Assembly: GCF_031679605.1 (NCBI RefSeq)
Contig: NZ_CP117522.1
Coordinates: 3,100,001-3,164,000, forward strand
DNA from: Streptomyces luomodiensis
GTDB taxonomy: Bacteria > Actinomycetota > Actinomycetes > Streptomycetales > Streptomycetaceae
Direction: 5' to 3'
Length of the DNA: 64,000 nucleotides
Shown: piece after piece, positions 1 to 8,977 of the stretch
How positions within the stretch are numbered: position 1 is the first letter of the stretch
Layout: every line of letters starts with the position of its first letter
Program-made: the position numbers and the translations under genes
The notes under the pieces: model-generated
The model's database searches: none
The model's input: the letters and a program-made list of their open reading frames with translations, nothing else
Told to the model about the DNA's origin: nothing

Positions 1-603
1 CACCCGGGCGCCGGCCTCCCCGGCCTTGCCCGACGTGGTGCCCGTCGCATGCTTGTGGATCACCACCGAGCGGGCCTCCCCGGACCTGAAGTGCCACTTC
101 ACCCACGCCTTGGCGTAACCCTTGCCGGAGCCGTTGGTGGTGACGTCCAGCCACACCTCGTTGTGCCGATTGGCGTACTTCGGATTGGTCGAGGGCTGCT
201 TGGGATCCTTCTTGTTCTGGTAGTGCGGCCCCGACGCGTCGGGCTTGGTGCCGCACGCCTTCGTATGGACATGGATCCCGAAGTGGTGGTCGGCCGCGAC
301 GCCCCGCAGGCTGAGGAAGATGAACGTGCCACTGTGCATCTTGTAGTGGCCGCCGTGCATGTTCTTCTCGTGCTGCTCCATGCCCTTGCCACCCAGCCGC
401 AGCTCCGCGACGAACGCCGTCGCGGTCGTCGGCACCAGCGACTTGTCGTAGGTCACCGCACCGGCGCTCTTCGCCTGCGACGCCGGCTGGAAGTTGTCGT
501 GGACGAAGACGAAGGGGCGCGGCGGCGCGGCGACCGCGGGGGTCGCGATGGCCATCGAGGCGGCCATCGCCACCGCCGCTGTTGCTGCCTTCACCAGGGA
601 CAT
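1..603 (-). CDS. Cu/Zn superoxide dismutase-like secreted protein (3' end cut by window edge)
   Basis: The gene starts at ATG 603 behind a GAGGAGGGATC ribosome-binding site and runs off the left edge of the window. Residues 1-26 are an Ala-rich signal peptide ending near AVAA, so export is expected. The mature part carries the SOD-type histidine motif HFGIHVH, followed by a Cys-Gly and GPHYQN, which fit the metal ligands and the disulfide loop. A later RHNEVWLD fits the region of the Zn-ligand histidine and aspartate, and VVIHKHA fits the final Cu-ligand histidine. The family converts superoxide to peroxide and oxygen outside the cell. The loop is looser than in classical SodC, so activity is inferred and not shown. 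The remaining C-terminus is outside the window. Confidence 0.8.
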   Translation of the reverse strand, partial: MSLVKAATAAVAMAASMAIATPAVAAPPRPFVFVHDNFQPASQAKSAGAVTYDKSLVPTTATAFVAELRLGGKGMEQHEKNMHGGHYKMHSGTFIFLSLRGVAADHHFGIHVHTKACGTKPDASGPHYQNKKDPKQPSTNPKYANRHNEVWLDVTTNGSGKGYAKAWVKWHFRSGEARSVVIHKHATGTTSGKAGEAGARV

Positions 604-691
604 CCTTGATCCCTCCTCGGTCGGGGCCCCCGCTCCCCGTCTCGATTCCCGAATTACCCCGTCTGGGCCGTTTCCGCCCCTTTTCACCACG

Positions 692-2845
692 CTAGACCCG
701 CCGGTCATGCCTCTCAACGCGAGGCGTCAGCCGCTCCGCGCCCGCCGTTTCCGCGGGCTCGGCCTCGTCGTGCTTTCCGCCGCGCTGCCGTACCAGCCCC
801 GGCACCAGCTCCCGGGCCCGGGTGACCGCGGCGCCCACCGCCGCCGACAGCGGCGGTGCCTCCTCGTGCGGGCGCTTGCCCACGCCGAGCAGCAGGTACT
901 GGAGCCCGAACCCGGCCGAGACGATGGCCGCGCCGCCGATCGCGTCCAGCACATAGTGGTTGGCGGTGCCCACGATGACGGCCGTCGTCAGCAGCGGGTA
1001 CAGGATGCCGAGCGCCTTCGCCCATACGTACGGCGCCACGATCGCGATGACCACCCCGCACCACAGCGACCACCCCACATGCAGCGACGGCATGGCCGCG
1101 TACTGGTTGGACAGCTTGGTGAGCGCGCCGAAGTCCGGGTTGTTCAGGTCCTGCGGGCCGTGCGCGGTGTCCACGTACCCCAGGCCCATCAGCCGCGGCG
1201 GGGCCAGCGGGTAGAGCCAGAAGCCGACCAGGGCGAGCAGCGTGGCGAAGGCCAGCGGGGTACGGGCCCAGCGGTAGGTCGCCGGGCGGCGCAGATACAG
1301 CCAGGCCAGCAGGGACAGCGGAATCAGGAAGTGGAAGGTGCTGTAGTACCAGTTCATGAAGTGCTTGAGCCCCGAGGTGTCCGCCACGATGGCGTTGAAC
1401 CAGTGCTCGATGTCGATGTGCAGCCAGCCCTCGAGGGAGAGCACCTGGTGGCCATGGCCCTCGGCCACGCTGCGCTCGTCCGGGGCGTGGCCGCGGATCC
1501 AGGAGTAGGCGAAGTAGCCGACGCGGATCAGCATCAGCTCGAGCATCAGATTCGGGCGGGACAGCGGCCGCTTGACGAACCTCAGCAACGGCACCCAGGC
1601 GAAGCGGCCCTTGGCCGGTTCGGCGACCGGGGTCGGCTCGGGATCGTCCCAGTGCGGCGAGGTACGGGAGAGGAACGGCACCACACAGGCGGCGGCGAGC
1701 GCGGCCAGCAGCGGCGCGTTGTAGCCGATATGGCCGAGGATCTCGATGTCGGGCAGCAGGGCGGTACGGCTGAGCGACATCGCCAGCACCACCAGCACCG
1801 GCCACACCAGCCGGTCCGAGGCGCGCCGGCCCACCCGGCCGACCACGGCCAGCAGAATCCACAGCTGCTGGTGCTGCCAGGAGGTGGGCGAGACCGCGAG
1901 CGCCACGCTGCCGGTGATGGCGGCGGCGAGAAGCGGCTGCCCGTCCCTCGCGTAGCGCACCGCGCGGCGCAGGCCGATCACGGCGACCGCGACCGCGAGC
2001 ACGGCCAGCAGCACCAGCTCGGCCGGGCCTTCGAGGCCGATGCGCAGCAGCAGCCCGTGCAGCGACTGGTTGGCCAGGCTGTCGGCGGGCGCGCCGAGCC
2101 CGGCGCCGCCGATGTGGTGCACCCAGTACGTCCACGAGTCGTGCGGCATCGCCGCCCAGGCGAGCGCGGAGCAGGCGGCGAAGGTCGCGCCCGCCAGGGC
2201 CGCGGCCCGGCGCCGTCCGATGCACCACAGCACGACGGCGAACAGCAGCAGCGCGGGCTGGAGCGCCGCGGCCACGCCGATGAGCACCCCGGTCTGCCGT
2301 CCGGAGGTCCTGGGCAGCACGGTGAGGACGACCAGCAGTACCGGGATGATGCTGGTCTGGCCGAGGGTGAAGGTGTTGCGCACCGGAAGCGAGAGCACCA
2401 GCAGGCTGATGGCCAGGGGGGCGGCGATCAGCGAGGTGCGGCGGGAGACCGGACCGGGCAGCGCGCGGGCCACGACCAGCCCGAGGACCACGACCAGCAG
2501 CAGGGTGCCGAAGGTCCAGGCGACGCCGAGGCTCTGTTCGGCGGCCCGGGTCAGCGGCTTGAGGACGAGCCCGGAGAACGGGGTTCCGGTGAACGAGTCC
2601 CCGTCGTACAGCGACCCTCTGACGTGCAGTACGCCCTGGTCGCCGAGCCAGGTCTCCAGGTCGGTCAGCCGCTCGCCCGGCGGCCTCCGCAGCACCGCGG
2701 CCGCCTGACGGACGGCCAGCAATCCCGCCAGGAGCCACAGGGCCGCGAGTCCCATTCTGATCCGTGGCGTCCGCGCCCCGACCGCACCGGGGGCCGGCCC
2801 CGTGTCCGGGGTGCGCCCCAGTCCGCTCCGCTCCACGTTCGCCAC
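692..2845 (-). CDS. Bifunctional GT87-type glycosyltransferase / PAP2 phosphatase membrane protein
   Basis: This is a polytopic membrane protein of about 717 residues. The N-terminal two thirds has the many hydrophobic helices and Arg-rich loops of GT87 mannosyltransferase-like enzymes, which use polyprenyl-phosphate sugars. The C-terminal third is a PAP2 (lipid phosphatase) domain with the motif MPSLHVGWS and the later NHYVLD. Fusions of this type are common in Streptomyces and are presumed to act on polyprenyl-linked cell-envelope precursors. GTG 2845 is chosen as start because GGGGGAG lies about 9 bases upstream; GTG 2863 is possible. It stands alone between the secreted SOD-like gene and the AraC regulator. 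Confidence 0.85.
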   Translation of the reverse strand: MANVERSGLGRTPDTGPAPGAVGARTPRIRMGLAALWLLAGLLAVRQAAAVLRRPPGERLTDLETWLGDQGVLHVRGSLYDGDSFTGTPFSGLVLKPLTRAAEQSLGVAWTFGTLLLVVVLGLVVARALPGPVSRRTSLIAAPLAISLLVLSLPVRNTFTLGQTSIIPVLLVVLTVLPRTSGRQTGVLIGVAAALQPALLLFAVVLWCIGRRRAAALAGATFAACSALAWAAMPHDSWTYWVHHIGGAGLGAPADSLANQSLHGLLLRIGLEGPAELVLLAVLAVAVAVIGLRRAVRYARDGQPLLAAAITGSVALAVSPTSWQHQQLWILLAVVGRVGRRASDRLVWPVLVVLAMSLSRTALLPDIEILGHIGYNAPLLAALAAACVVPFLSRTSPHWDDPEPTPVAEPAKGRFAWVPLLRFVKRPLSRPNLMLELMLIRVGYFAYSWIRGHAPDERSVAEGHGHQVLSLEGWLHIDIEHWFNAIVADTSGLKHFMNWYYSTFHFLIPLSLLAWLYLRRPATYRWARTPLAFATLLALVGFWLYPLAPPRLMGLGYVDTAHGPQDLNNPDFGALTKLSNQYAAMPSLHVGWSLWCGVVIAIVAPYVWAKALGILYPLLTTAVIVGTANHYVLDAIGGAAIVSAGFGLQYLLLGVGKRPHEEAPPLSAAVGAAVTRARELVPGLVRQRGGKHDEAEPAETAGAERLTPRVERHDRRV

Positions 2846-3029
2846 GCCGTGCCGCTCCCCCACTTGCCGTCTTCACCTGTCCCGGATGTCTGAGACCCTA
2901 CTGAGCCCACTACTCAGACGCCGCACACCCCCACGTCACCTGACTGTCGTCGGCGGTTGGCCGAAAGATGTCAGGCTTTGGCAGGGTGCTTGCGCTCCGC
3001 GTGCGTCCGTACGGTCCGGGCCAATTTCA

Positions 3030-3974
3030 TCAGGGCTGCGGGGTGCGCCGCGAATCGGGACCGGCCGCGCGCTGGAACGCCCCCGGCGTCACCCCGAAGC
3101 ACCGCACGAACCACCGGTGGAAATGGCTCTGGTCGGCGAACCCCGCCTGGGCCGCGGCCTCGGCCGCGCTACGGCCCGCGACCAGCAGCCCACGCGCCCG
3201 GCGCAGCCGGAGCTGGCGCTGGAAGTCGCTCGGCGCCATTCCGTACGTGGCGCGGAACGCCCGGTAGAGCGCGTACCGGCTGCATCCGGCGGCCTCCGCG
3301 AGCCGCGCCGCCGGGATCTCCTCCGCGTACGCCTCCTCCAGCAGCGCGCGGGCACGCAGCGCGGCCCGCGCCTGCCCGCCGCCCCCGGCCGGAAGCGCTC
3401 GGGCGCGCAGCGGGCCGGTGGACCCGCGCCGCACCATCGCCCCGACGGCGGCGGTCAGCCGCTCGTCCCGCACCAGCGGTCCGGCGCCGTCGACCAGGGC
3501 GGTGTGCAGCCGCAGCAGGGCGCGGGCCAGCACCGGATCGCTGACCACGGGCTGATCGAACAGCGGCAACGCCGCCCGGTGGTCCGCGACATCGGCCACA
3601 TCGGCGAGAACGTTCCGCACCACATCGGGACCTATGTGGACGATCCGGTACTTGTACCCGAGCTCGGCGGCCGCCTCCCCGTCATGCGGATCGTCGGGGT
3701 TGAAGACCATCACCATCCCCGCCCCGCTGGTGCGCAGCGCACCCCGGCACCGGAAGCGCTGGGCGCCGATCTCGGTGACGGCGAAGGAGTAGGCGTCGTG
3801 GCTGTGCGGATGGAAGCGATGGCTGAAGAAGTGCGCGTGCATGGCCTCCACGGGCCGGTCGGGATCGCGCCAGTACCGGGCCCAGTCCTCCTGGCCCCGC
3901 GCTCCCTCTCCGACCGCACCGACGGCACCGACCGCTCGCACAGCTCCATTGTGCCGTCCCGCACCAGCGTTCAA
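3030..3974 (-). CDS. AraC family transcriptional regulator
   Basis: The protein has an N-terminal cupin-like effector domain (HAHFFSHRFHPHSHDAYSF and later residues). The C-terminal double helix-turn-helix of the AraC/XylS family includes AEAAGCSRYALYRAFR and ADQSHFHRWFVRCFGVTPG. It is transcribed away from the DUF2000 gene at 4009, and the shared gap is only about 35 bases, so it probably controls that neighbour and itself; this pairing is frequent in actinomycetes. The start is uncertain. TTG 3974 gives the longest form, GTG 3941 is the next candidate, and the first ATG lies at 3842. The low-complexity AVGAVGAVG stretch before residue 30 suggests that a shorter form could be the real one. 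Confidence 0.85.
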   Translation of the reverse strand: MNAGAGRHNGAVRAVGAVGAVGEGARGQEDWARYWRDPDRPVEAMHAHFFSHRFHPHSHDAYSFAVTEIGAQRFRCRGALRTSGAGMVMVFNPDDPHDGEAAAELGYKYRIVHIGPDVVRNVLADVADVADHRAALPLFDQPVVSDPVLARALLRLHTALVDGAGPLVRDERLTAAVGAMVRRGSTGPLRARALPAGGGGQARAALRARALLEEAYAEEIPAARLAEAAGCSRYALYRAFRATYGMAPSDFQRQLRLRRARGLLVAGRSAAEAAAQAGFADQSHFHRWFVRCFGVTPGAFQRAAGPDSRRTPQP

Positions 3975-4008
3975 GACCGCAGGTCACGACCGTGGCGAGG
4001 ATGGGTCC

Positions 4009-4419
4009 ATGCGTTTCGACACCAAGATCGCCGTCATCGTCCGCACCGACCTCGCCGACTGGCAGAAGCTGAACGTCACCGCCTTCCTCGCGAGCGGTCT
4101 GGCCCACGCCACGGACGAGATCGTCGGCAAGCCGTACGAGGACGCCTCGGGCAACGCCTACCTCCCGATGTTCCGCGAGCCGGTCCTCGTCTACGCCGCC
4201 GACGCCGCCGCCCTCACCCGCACCCACGCCCGAGCCCTCTCCCGCTCCCTGCCAACGGCCCTCTACACCGAAGAGCTGTTCGGCACCGACAACGAGGACG
4301 ACAACCGCGCGACGGTCCGGGCCGTCGAGGCCGACGCGCTGAACCTGGTGGGCCTGGCGGTCTACGGACCGCGCGGCCAGGTGGACAAGGTGACCAAGGG
4401 CCTGAAGCTGCACGGCTGA
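4009..4419 (+). CDS. DUF2000 family protein
   Basis: This 136-residue cytoplasmic protein begins at ATG 4009, preceded by GGCGAGGATGGG. The pattern of an N-terminal beta strand (KIAVIVRTDL), the central ELFGT followed by an acidic stretch and NRA, and the late LNLVGLAVYGP match the DUF2000 family, which resembles peptidyl-tRNA hydrolase-type folds. No catalytic function is established for the family. It is divergent from the AraC gene, which is the likely regulator. Confidence 0.8.
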   Translation: MRFDTKIAVIVRTDLADWQKLNVTAFLASGLAHATDEIVGKPYEDASGNAYLPMFREPVLVYAADAAALTRTHARALSRSLPTALYTEELFGTDNEDDNRATVRAVEADALNLVGLAVYGPRGQVDKVTKGLKLHG

Positions 4420-4687
4420 GGGGGCCGCCGGGCCGACGCCGGGCCGACGAGCCGCGGCAAAGTGAGCGCTGTACGGCTCCCGACCGCCGGGCGCGCAACA
4501 CCGGTACGGGCCGCGCAACACCGCGGCGCCGCGCGCGGGCCGCAGCACAGGCCCGGACGCCCTCCGACAGGACCACGACAGCGGCACGACAGCGGTACGA
4601 GAGTGCCCCTCTGCAGGCTTGTCCCCAAGCGACACCGAGCGATGCGCTCGACCGAGTGCACGCGGACGCCGACAGAAGGGAAAACTC

Positions 4688-5011
4688 ATGCAACTGGTCA
4701 ACGCGGTGAAGAGCCGGACGAGCGGACGGTGGAAGCGCGCGGTTCTTCCCGTCGCGGCGCTCGCCGCCATCGCGGCCTATGGCCCGTTCGCTCCCCAGGC
4801 TCAGGCCGCACCCGCCCTCAAGGACCCCTGCGGGTTCTTCGAGACCTCCACCGACGCCTACTACAACCACTGCACGACCGACAACTCACATATCGTGATC
4901 GAGATCGACGACTGGTTCACCAACACTGAGATGTGTGTGGGCCCAGGGGTGACCTGGATCGGGGCGGCCGGAGATGTCGACGGCGCCTGGTACACCGGGC
5001 GCACCTGCTGA
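4688..5011 (+). CDS. Small secreted protein, possibly DUF6355-like
   Basis: The product is a 107-residue precursor starting at ATG 4688 behind AGAAGGGA. Residues 1-40 form a signal peptide (basic KSRTSGRWKR, a hydrophobic core, cleavage after AQA). The mature part of about 67 residues has four cysteines (CGFFETST, NHCTTD, EMCVGPG and the C-terminal Cys), suggesting two disulfides. It resembles small secreted Streptomyces proteins grouped as DUF6355, some of which are labelled natural-product biosynthesis proteins, but I recall this only from family resemblance. It has no operon partner; the 268-base gap before it holds no gene. Confidence 0.7.
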   Translation: MQLVNAVKSRTSGRWKRAVLPVAALAAIAAYGPFAPQAQAAPALKDPCGFFETSTDAYYNHCTTDNSHIVIEIDDWFTNTEMCVGPGVTWIGAAGDVDGAWYTGRTC

Positions 5012-5626
5012 TCCCCATTCCGGAGATCGAGATGCCGGCGGCCGTGGTGTCGCCGGCATCGGCGCGGCCCCACGCCGCTCGGACCGGCGTCGGCAAGGGT
5101 GCGGACACCCGCGGCCAGGCATCGTCACCCGTCCGAAATTCAGTGGAACCGCACTCCCGTGCGCCGCTACCGTGCTCCCGCCCACCGTCACCCCGTGAAG
5201 GACATGCCGATGTACACCAAGTGAGACCCCCCAAGCGCTGATCCGTCGCGCGTCGCACCTGTGCGCCGTGCTCCTTTCCGCTGCGGTCTTCTCACTGAAA
5301 CCGGTGTATCTCTGTGTCCAAGAACTGGGTGGTCGTGCCCACCTGCCCGCTGATCGTCCGTTACGACAACGACCCCGGCCCGGTCGCCGTACGGCGCCGC
5401 GACGCGGGCCGCCCGATCCGAACCGAGCGGCCGGCCTGGCAGTCGCCCTACGGTCCGCCGCCGCGCCGGTCACACCGTGGCCGGTGGGTGCCTGTGCCGG
5501 GGTGGACCGGCTCTCGGCCCGCTGCGCGGCATGGACACCTGTGCGGCCGGTGCGGCTGATCGCAGGCCGGACGGGCCCTGGCGTCATAGTCCGCGGCCTT
5601 CCTGGTGATGCGGCAGGATGGTGGGC
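5012..5626. other. Intergenic region without a confident gene
   Basis: About 615 bases separate the small secreted protein from the haem monooxygenase. A short reading frame from GTG 5314 (82 codons) and a signal-like peptide encoded near 5241-5310 can be read on the plus strand. Neither has a good ribosome-binding site or a recognisable product. It may be the remains of a decayed secreted protein gene. No strong terminator or repeat was seen. Confidence 0.5.
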
Positions 5627-5953
5627 ATGAGCATCGTGAAGATCAATGTGCTGACGGTCCCGGACGAGCAGCGCGAGGTGCTGGAGAAGCGCTTCGCGTC
5701 GCGGGCCGGGACGGTCGAGAACTCCGACGGCTTCGAGTGGTTCGAGCTGCTGCGCCCGGTCGAGGGCACCGACCAGTACCTCGTCTATACGCGCTGGCGC
5801 AGCGAGGAGGACTTCCAGGCGTGGATGGAGGGCCCCATGAAGGCCGCCCACCAGCGCGGCGGCGAGGACGCCCCCCAGCACAAGCCCGCCGCGTCCGGCT
5901 CCACGTTGTGGTCCTTCGAGGTCGTCCAGCAGGCCGCGCCCAAGCAAGGCTGA
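5627..5953 (+). CDS. MhuD-like haem-degrading monooxygenase (ABM family)
   Basis: This 108-residue protein has the antibiotic-biosynthesis-monooxygenase (dimeric alpha+beta barrel) fold signature. It aligns well with mycobacterial MhuD from VVKIN-like residues at the N-terminus through ENSDGF, LLRPVEG and the AAH segment. The three residues needed in the IsdG/MhuD family fall at the canonical positions Asn-7, Trp-66 and His-75, so haem binding and oxidative cleavage to release iron is likely. ATG 5627 is preferred over ATG 5618 because it gives this numbering and the MSIVKIN start. It is monocistronic, with a strong hairpin just downstream. Confidence 0.85.
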   Translation: MSIVKINVLTVPDEQREVLEKRFASRAGTVENSDGFEWFELLRPVEGTDQYLVYTRWRSEEDFQAWMEGPMKAAHQRGGEDAPQHKPAASGSTLWSFEVVQQAAPKQG

Positions 5954-5972
5954 CACAGCCCCTTGCCACCAT

Positions 5973-6006
5973 CGCTAGCCCTCTGGCCAAAGCCAGGGGG
6001 CTAGCG
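5973..6006. terminator. Bidirectional hairpin terminator
   Basis: A 15-base arm CGCTAGCCCTCTGGC pairs with GCCAGGGGGCTAGCG (one G-T pair) around a CAAA loop, followed by GTTTCGTG. It sits between two convergent genes, the haem monooxygenase and the minus-strand flavoprotein, and probably serves both. Confidence 0.75.
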
Positions 6007-6076
6007 GTTTCGTGTTGCGCCCGTTAGACGGCTGCGAGCCCGCCTGCCCGTTGGTTGCACTGTCCGGGGAGGCGGC

Positions 6077-6640
6077 TCATGCGCCACGGGGATCGCGCCC
6101 GCTGAAAGCTGACGCGGCGGCTTCGAGAGCCAAGTGCCACGGATAGTTCTCCGGTCGATGCTGGCCCGGCTCGTTGGGTACGAAACCGCCTTCCCCGTAC
6201 AGCACACGCACCCCCATCGCGCGGAGCGTGGCAACGCTGGTGTCGAACTGGGTGTGCTGGACGTAGGCGGCGTTGACGCACGGCAGGGCCACGGTGGGGA
6301 TGCCCTTGCCGATGGCCTCGGCCACGAATCCGACGATGAACTTCTCGGTGATCCCCAGGGCCCACTGGTTGATCGTGTTGAAGGTGGCGGGTGCCAGGAC
6401 GGCGACATCCGCGGGAGGCCAGGCGTCCGGCTGCCAGGGCAGCTTGTACTGACTGCGCACAGGGTGTCCGGTCAGCTCTTCCAACGCTGGCAGCTCGTCG
6501 TCAAGCCAGCGTGCGGCCGTGGGGGTCAATCCGAGGCAGACATCCCAGTCAGCCGTCTGCGCACGTTCGATCACGCCAGTGATGTTCAGCACAGGCGGGG
6601 CGGCGCTTCCGAACAGGTAGAGGACACGGTTCGCGGTCAT
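6077..6640 (-). CDS. Flavoprotein of the HFCD / PPC decarboxylase-like family
   Basis: This 187-residue protein has the Rossmann-like start VLYLFGSAAPP. It also has the flavin-binding segment APATFNTINQWALGITEKF, which corresponds to the APATxNTIxK motif of phosphopantothenoylcysteine decarboxylase-type flavoproteins. In Streptomyces such genes are often stand-alone and paired with XRE/TPR regulators, as here, where it is divergent from the regulator at 6771. The substrate is unknown. ATG 6640 is chosen because homologues begin at M-T-x-R-V-L-Y; an ATG at 6700 would add 20 residues of unlikely composition. The two genes share a 130-base promoter gap. Confidence 0.8.
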   Translation of the reverse strand: MTANRVLYLFGSAAPPVLNITGVIERAQTADWDVCLGLTPTAARWLDDELPALEELTGHPVRSQYKLPWQPDAWPPADVAVLAPATFNTINQWALGITEKFIVGFVAEAIGKGIPTVALPCVNAAYVQHTQFDTSVATLRAMGVRVLYGEGGFVPNEPGQHRPENYPWHLALEAAASAFSGRDPRGA

Positions 6641-6770
6641 GCGGGCAGTCCACAGTGCGGCACCCTCCCTCCGCAAACCATGCCCGCTTGGGGGGCACAT
6701 CCCCGTTCACCGTCTTCGGCAGAGGCCGGGCGGGTAGCGTTTCCGTTGAGTGAGTCACGAGGAGGCATGC

Positions 6771-7955
6771 ATGCCGCTCCCCGACGACGAGCACACGGGC
6801 GCTCGGATCGCACATCACCGGAAACGGGCTGGGCTGACTCAGCGAGGGTTGGCCCAGAAAGTTCCTTACTCCTACAGCCTGCTGACCCAGGTTGAGTCCG
6901 GGCACAAGCCAGCCAGCCCCGACCTGGTGGCCGCTGTGGCTAAAGCACTGTGCATCGACGTCACGGCACTGACCGGCCAGCCCTACGTAACCGAGCTACA
7001 GCAGGACCGGTTGGCCGCGCCGGTCCGCCCGATCCGCGAAGCCCTCGACCTTTACGACCTGGGGGCCGATCCGGCGATCACACCGCGCCCCACTCCCAAG
7101 CTCGTCGCCGCTGCTCAGGCTTTGTGTCAGCAGGTCCGGGCCACGAAGCTCCATGACGCTGCTCTTGATCTCCCAGGAACTATGGCGGAGATCACTACAG
7201 CCGCGTATCGGACGCCGTCATCCGAGTTGTGGGCTGCCCTGTCGAGTACCTACCGCACCGCGCACGACCTGGCCGTGAAGCTGGGCTACTACGACCTGTC
7301 CACGGTGGCTCTGGACCGTATGGACTGGGCTGCCTCGCGGGCATCCGATCCGTTGCTGTCCGCAGTGCGCCAGTACATGCGGGCCCTCGTCTACTTCCGA
7401 GAGGGTGAGTACACCATCGGCCAGCGGCTCGTAGCATCCGGGCAGGGGCTGTTGGGACAGTCTCCGCACACCCGAGAACGGCATGCCGTTGCCGGACAGC
7501 TTCACCTCGGGGCGAGCATCATCGCTGCCCGCGCCCATGACGAAGACGCGGTGAAGAACCACCTCGAAGAGGCCCGGTCCTACGCCAACCGGACAGGCGA
7601 AGCAGCGGACGTGCACTGGCTGTCATTCGGCCCCACGAATGTCGCCGTGCATGCGGTGTCGGCTCATGTCGAGATGCGGCACTACGGCGAAGCTCTGCAA
7701 GAGGCTGCGAAGGTGCGGATACCGCAGGACTGGGCTGTCTCCCGCGCCGCGCACTTCTACGTGGACCAGGCACGCGCCCAGATGGAAGCGGGGCGCTCTG
7801 AAGCGGCCTTGAAATCGATGGTGACCGCGCGGAAGCTGGCGCCGCAGCAGACCAGGTACCACGCGGGCGCTCGCGAGACCATCCGGGGCCTGATCCACTT
7901 GTCCCGGCGCACCCCGGACAGCCTGGATCACCTCGCCGCCTGGGTGGGCCTCTGA
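6771..7955 (+). CDS. XRE family regulator with TPR-like sensor domain
   Basis: The product has 394 residues. An N-terminal helix-turn-helix (GARIAHHRKRAGLTQRGLA, then SLLTQVESG) is followed by about 300 residues of alpha-helical repeats with a conserved C-terminal block (FGPTNV, AAHFYVDQARAQ, AAWVGL). ATG 6771 is chosen because GAGGAGG lies 6 bases upstream; the GTG at 6750 is in frame but has no such site. It is a clear paralogue of the regulator at 57496 (same LxFGPTNV, AKVxIP and HFYxDxARAQ blocks). It is divergent from the flavoprotein and followed by a strong hairpin and three overlapping small genes. The ligand is unknown; this architecture often senses small peptides or metabolites. 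Confidence 0.85.
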   Translation: MPLPDDEHTGARIAHHRKRAGLTQRGLAQKVPYSYSLLTQVESGHKPASPDLVAAVAKALCIDVTALTGQPYVTELQQDRLAAPVRPIREALDLYDLGADPAITPRPTPKLVAAAQALCQQVRATKLHDAALDLPGTMAEITTAAYRTPSSELWAALSSTYRTAHDLAVKLGYYDLSTVALDRMDWAASRASDPLLSAVRQYMRALVYFREGEYTIGQRLVASGQGLLGQSPHTRERHAVAGQLHLGASIIAARAHDEDAVKNHLEEARSYANRTGEAADVHWLSFGPTNVAVHAVSAHVEMRHYGEALQEAAKVRIPQDWAVSRAAHFYVDQARAQMEAGRSEAALKSMVTARKLAPQQTRYHAGARETIRGLIHLSRRTPDSLDHLAAWVGL

Positions 7956-7968
7956 CACTTTCACCGCA

Positions 7969-8010
7969 GTAGCCCCCGGCTTTCACTCAACTGTGAAAGT
8001 TGGGGGCTAC
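7969..8010 (+). terminator. Long hairpin terminator after the XRE gene
   Basis: GTAGCCCCCGGCTTTCAC pairs over 18 bases with GTGAAAGTTGGGGGCTAC (two G-U pairs) around a TCAACT loop. It begins 14 bases after the regulator stop codon and separates it from the small genes downstream. Confidence 0.7.
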
Positions 8011-8115
8011 GCATGTCACCAGCATGAATACTCAGCCGGTTTTTCATCCGCCACAGGGCCCCGGCGACGCGGGCGTGCGCCCCGGGGCGTGGCCAACCTG
8101 AGGAAGCAGGTCGAC

Positions 8116-8391
8116 ATGCGGCACTGTATCGGGAGGATCTTCGAACCGTTGATGAAAGTGCTACCACCCGGCCAGGGGCGTCATCACGCGGTTGCGACGC
8201 GTCAGCCGATGGACTGCGTCGATACCCAGACGTTGCAGCTGCCTCGTGTGCGCCAGACGCCGAGTGAGCCGGTGCTGCGCGGTGAGGACATGGAGCTTGT
8301 CCGGCCGTATCTGGTGGCGCATGAGCGTCAGAAGGCCGTGCCTCCGGTGGAACTGCTGTGCGCTCCGCACGGGATGGCGGTGGTCAGGTGA
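8116..8391 (+). CDS. Hypothetical small protein, first of three overlapping genes
   Basis: The 91-residue product starts at ATG 8116 (AGGAAGCAGG upstream). Its start, RHCIGRIFEPLMKVLPPGQG, followed by a variable middle and ELVRPYLVAHE, matches the layout of small Streptomyces proteins found next to XRE regulators; no function is known. The stop codon overlaps the GTG of the next gene (GTGA), so the two are translationally coupled. Confidence 0.6.
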   Translation: MRHCIGRIFEPLMKVLPPGQGRHHAVATRQPMDCVDTQTLQLPRVRQTPSEPVLRGEDMELVRPYLVAHERQKAVPPVELLCAPHGMAVVR

Positions 8392-8720
8392 GCGCGCAAC
8401 CGCGACTGCTGCCGTGGCCCGGCCCTGCCGGGCAGCCGTGCTACCTGGTGTCGGACGCGGACGGTGAGGGATATCTGTCGCGGCTGGCTGACGAGATGGA
8501 AGCGGTTCAGCTCCAGATGGGTGCTGAACTCATCGGTCACGCCCGTCTGCTGCTCCGCGACCGAAAGGCGGACGTGCGAGAACTCCGCTACCTCTCGGAC
8601 CGTCTGATCGAGGCACTACAAGACGCGCTCCGGATCGCGGAGAGTCGCGGCGGGCGGCTACCGGTGCCTGGCGAGTGCGGGACCGACGGACCGGCTCGAA
8701 CGGATGAGGAGGCCGAATGA
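8388..8720 (+). CDS. Hypothetical small helical protein
   Basis: The 110-residue product starts at GTG 8388, overlapping the previous stop. A short N-terminal WPGPAGQPCYLV segment is followed by one long amphipathic helix (from about residue 28 to 90, EMEAVQLQMGAELIGHARLL and on). This suggests oligomerisation or partner binding. There is no recognised domain. The stop overlaps the ATG at 8717, so it is the middle member of a three-gene chain. Confidence 0.6.
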   Translation: MSAQPRLLPWPGPAGQPCYLVSDADGEGYLSRLADEMEAVQLQMGAELIGHARLLLRDRKADVRELRYLSDRLIEALQDALRIAESRGGRLPVPGECGTDGPARTDEEAE

Positions 8721-8977
8721 GTGAGGCGTCAGGAGGCTGGCAGGTGGGGCCGGCGCCGGGGCGTGGCCTGTGTCCTGGGAAAGACGGCCGGCTTGAGCTG
8801 CCGCTTCGGGTTATCCGGCCCGGTCGCGCGTCCATGGCATCGCTGGTGCTGACGGTGGTGGAGGCAGAGCAGTTGCACGCTGCCTTGTGTTACGCGCTCG
8901 GTGGCGAGCCCACGCCTGAGGACGCGCCAGAGTGCCGGAAGCCAGTGCGCTATCCCGGTGGCCGACAACGGTACTGA
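8717..8977 (+). CDS. Hypothetical small protein, third of the overlapping chain
   Basis: The 86-residue product starts at ATG 8717 in an ATGA overlap. It contains RLELPLRVIRPGRASM and a helical LVLTVVEAEQLHAAL segment, with no known domain. In the same frame beyond its TGA stop, another 61 open codons run to TGA 9161. They encode a similar VRLELPVAAAREVAMLARV segment, possibly a separate tiny gene starting at TTG about 8990. Confidence 0.5.
   Translation: MSEASGGWQVGPAPGRGLCPGKDGRLELPLRVIRPGRASMASLVLTVVEAEQLHAALCYALGGEPTPEDAPECRKPVRYPGGRQRY

Noticed and set aside
494..2893. 800-codon plus-strand open frame opposite the GT87/PAP2 gene
   Set aside because: It is the mirror frame of a gene with clear domains, is Gln/Arg/Gly-rich and has no start site or family.
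5268..5630. Secreted protein gene with signal-like start
   Set aside because: It has no ribosome-binding site, composition after the first 30 codons is shadow-like, and no family is seen.
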